From contig NZ_AP017562.1 of NCBI RefSeq assembly GCF_003967015.1, positions 62,001-126,000 on the forward strand: a stretch of 64,000 nucleotides of DNA. The letters are read 5' to 3'. The notes under the pieces are model-generated. The model was not told where the DNA came from. It saw only the letters and a program-made list of their open reading frames with translations, and searched no databases. Below are positions 63,419 through 64,000 of this stretch, in pieces (the stretch's first letter is position 1; each line of letters begins with the position of its first letter). This stretch comes from Pseudanabaena sp. ABRG5-3. GTDB lineage: Bacteria > Cyanobacteriota > Cyanobacteriia > Pseudanabaenales > Pseudanabaenaceae. Made by a program: the position numbers and the translations under genes.

Positions 63419-63627
63419 GGGCTTGCTGAATAAGTCTACAAAGTGAATCTAGATGCCACACAGCTCTAACAATAGTGGTTTTGGAGGTTGGGTTCAAAAT
63501 TTACCCCACGATTTTTGCCAAAATACATGGGTTTTGAGCCTCCAAATGCCATACTCTTGCACTTGGTTGGCTCAAAAAAACTTAAGACCCTTATTTGTCT
63601 TGGATTCTAGCTTTATTCAGCAATCCC
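63419..63627. mobile_element. 209-bp MITE with 15-bp TIRs and 6-bp target duplication
   Basis: GGGCTTGCTGAATAA (63419-63433) is inverted as TTATTCAGCAATCCC (63613-63627) with one mismatch. TATTTA flanks both ends (63413-63418, 63628-63633). Inside is a partial inverted repeat (TTTGGAGG...CCTCCAAA). It has no transposase gene. It sits 10 bases upstream of the desulfurase start codon. Confidence 0.88.
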
Positions 63628-63772
63628 TATTTATATCCAAAATACCTACTTTGCAGAACTTTTAAGATTCGCAAGGTCTAGATTATAATTTAATCTATTT
63701 ATTATTGTAATTTAGTCAGTTTCTTTTTGTGTTGTTATAGAACTTTATTCAACTCTTGAAAATATTAAAAGC

Positions 63773-64000
63773 CTACGCAAATTTTATATCTTCCAAACTT
63801 TTAAGAAATTCAGCGGTAGAACTTGGGCGACGAGATGAATTATGTTGCAGGGTTTCTAAGAGAAGTTTACCTAATGAAGGTGGACCAGACCAATCATCAA
63901 TTGTTAGAATGCCAATAGGTGGACGGTGGGTCACAACAAACCAAAAAACTGATGCAAGTTGAAAAAGATCAGAGCAGCAGTTAATTTCATCTGCTAGTCC
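63773..64000 (-). CDS. Partial Ser/Thr protein kinase, C-terminal end
   Basis: The frame enters the window from the right edge at 64000 and stops at TAG 63773-63775. The 75 visible residues read like the C-lobe of a eukaryotic-type kinase. 'SDLFQLASVFWFVVTHRPP' matches the conserved helix with the D-x-(F/Y)-x-L-G pattern, and 'HNSSRRPSSTAEFLKSLE' has the final R-P that closes such domains. The catalytic part lies beyond the window. It is on the same strand as the desulfurase. Confidence 0.7.
   Translation of the reverse strand, partial: GLADEINCCSDLFQLASVFWFVVTHRPPIGILTIDDWSGPPSLGKLLLETLQHNSSRRPSSTAEFLKSLEDIKFA

Noticed and set aside
63453-63665. 70-codon frame within the MITE
   Set aside because: It lies almost wholly in a non-coding element with TIRs and target duplication; the frame is accidental.

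Overview
The window reads as accessory DNA, most likely part of a large mobilizable plasmid, from a cyanobacterium. The octamer GCGATCGC (HIP1) recurs through most of the genes. There is a CyRepA1-type replication protein, a relaxase with a MobC-like partner, a ParA with a ribbon-helix-helix partner, and many small hypothetical genes of the kind carried by cyanobacterial plasmids. I saw no rRNA or tRNA. Both ends are cut inside genes. Whether the molecule is a plasmid or an integrated element cannot be decided from this window alone.

Layout, left to right. Positions 1-12.4 kb are mainly plus strand: a riboflavin-kinase-like fragment, a DUF6883/DUF4926 pair, then a DNA-repair cluster (Mfd, RecD2, and a UmuC polymerase without UmuD) mixed with small metabolic genes. 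Positions 12.4-17.2 kb are the mobilization block: relaxase and MobC on the minus strand, an oriT-like repeat region, and a three-gene plus-strand operon with a ParA/TraL-type ATPase. Positions 17.4-23.2 kb hold a protein with five tandem helix-turn-helix units, a deleted LysM-M23 peptidase pseudogene, and the CyRepA1 replication gene.

Positions 23.2-55.1 kb form one long array of minus-strand genes. Reading in the transcribed direction they are: a small acidic-tailed protein, a giant DFDGD protein, small hypotheticals, a second DFDGD protein, an adenine methylase, a huge SNF2-like helicase, small hypotheticals, a DUF6744-like protein, a MoxR/VWA pair, a Sak4-like RecA ATPase, SSB, and a PRTRC cassette with E1-like, E2-like, JAMM and ubiquitin-like parts. 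Three plus-strand genes interrupt or border the array and look like cargo: a nuclease-STAND defence protein, a SAM methyltransferase and a HAD phosphatase. Many gaps in the array contain a stem-loop of unrelated sequence, some of them clear terminators.

Positions 55.3-64 kb carry an archaeo-eukaryotic-type primase gene preceded by a coupled 27-residue leader, a 2.3-kb zone of palindromes and decayed copies of the partition locus, the live parA-parB operon with three operator/centromere-like palindromes, an IscS/DndA-like cysteine desulfurase, and a MITE with target duplication. The last feature is the C-terminal end of a protein kinase.

The most exciting observation is that the two DFDGD proteins (46318-48681 and 50407-54882) both show the ordered motifs of a two-barrel RNA polymerase of the QDE-1/RdRP/YonO type. 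The larger one also carries a domain shared with this element's own relaxase.
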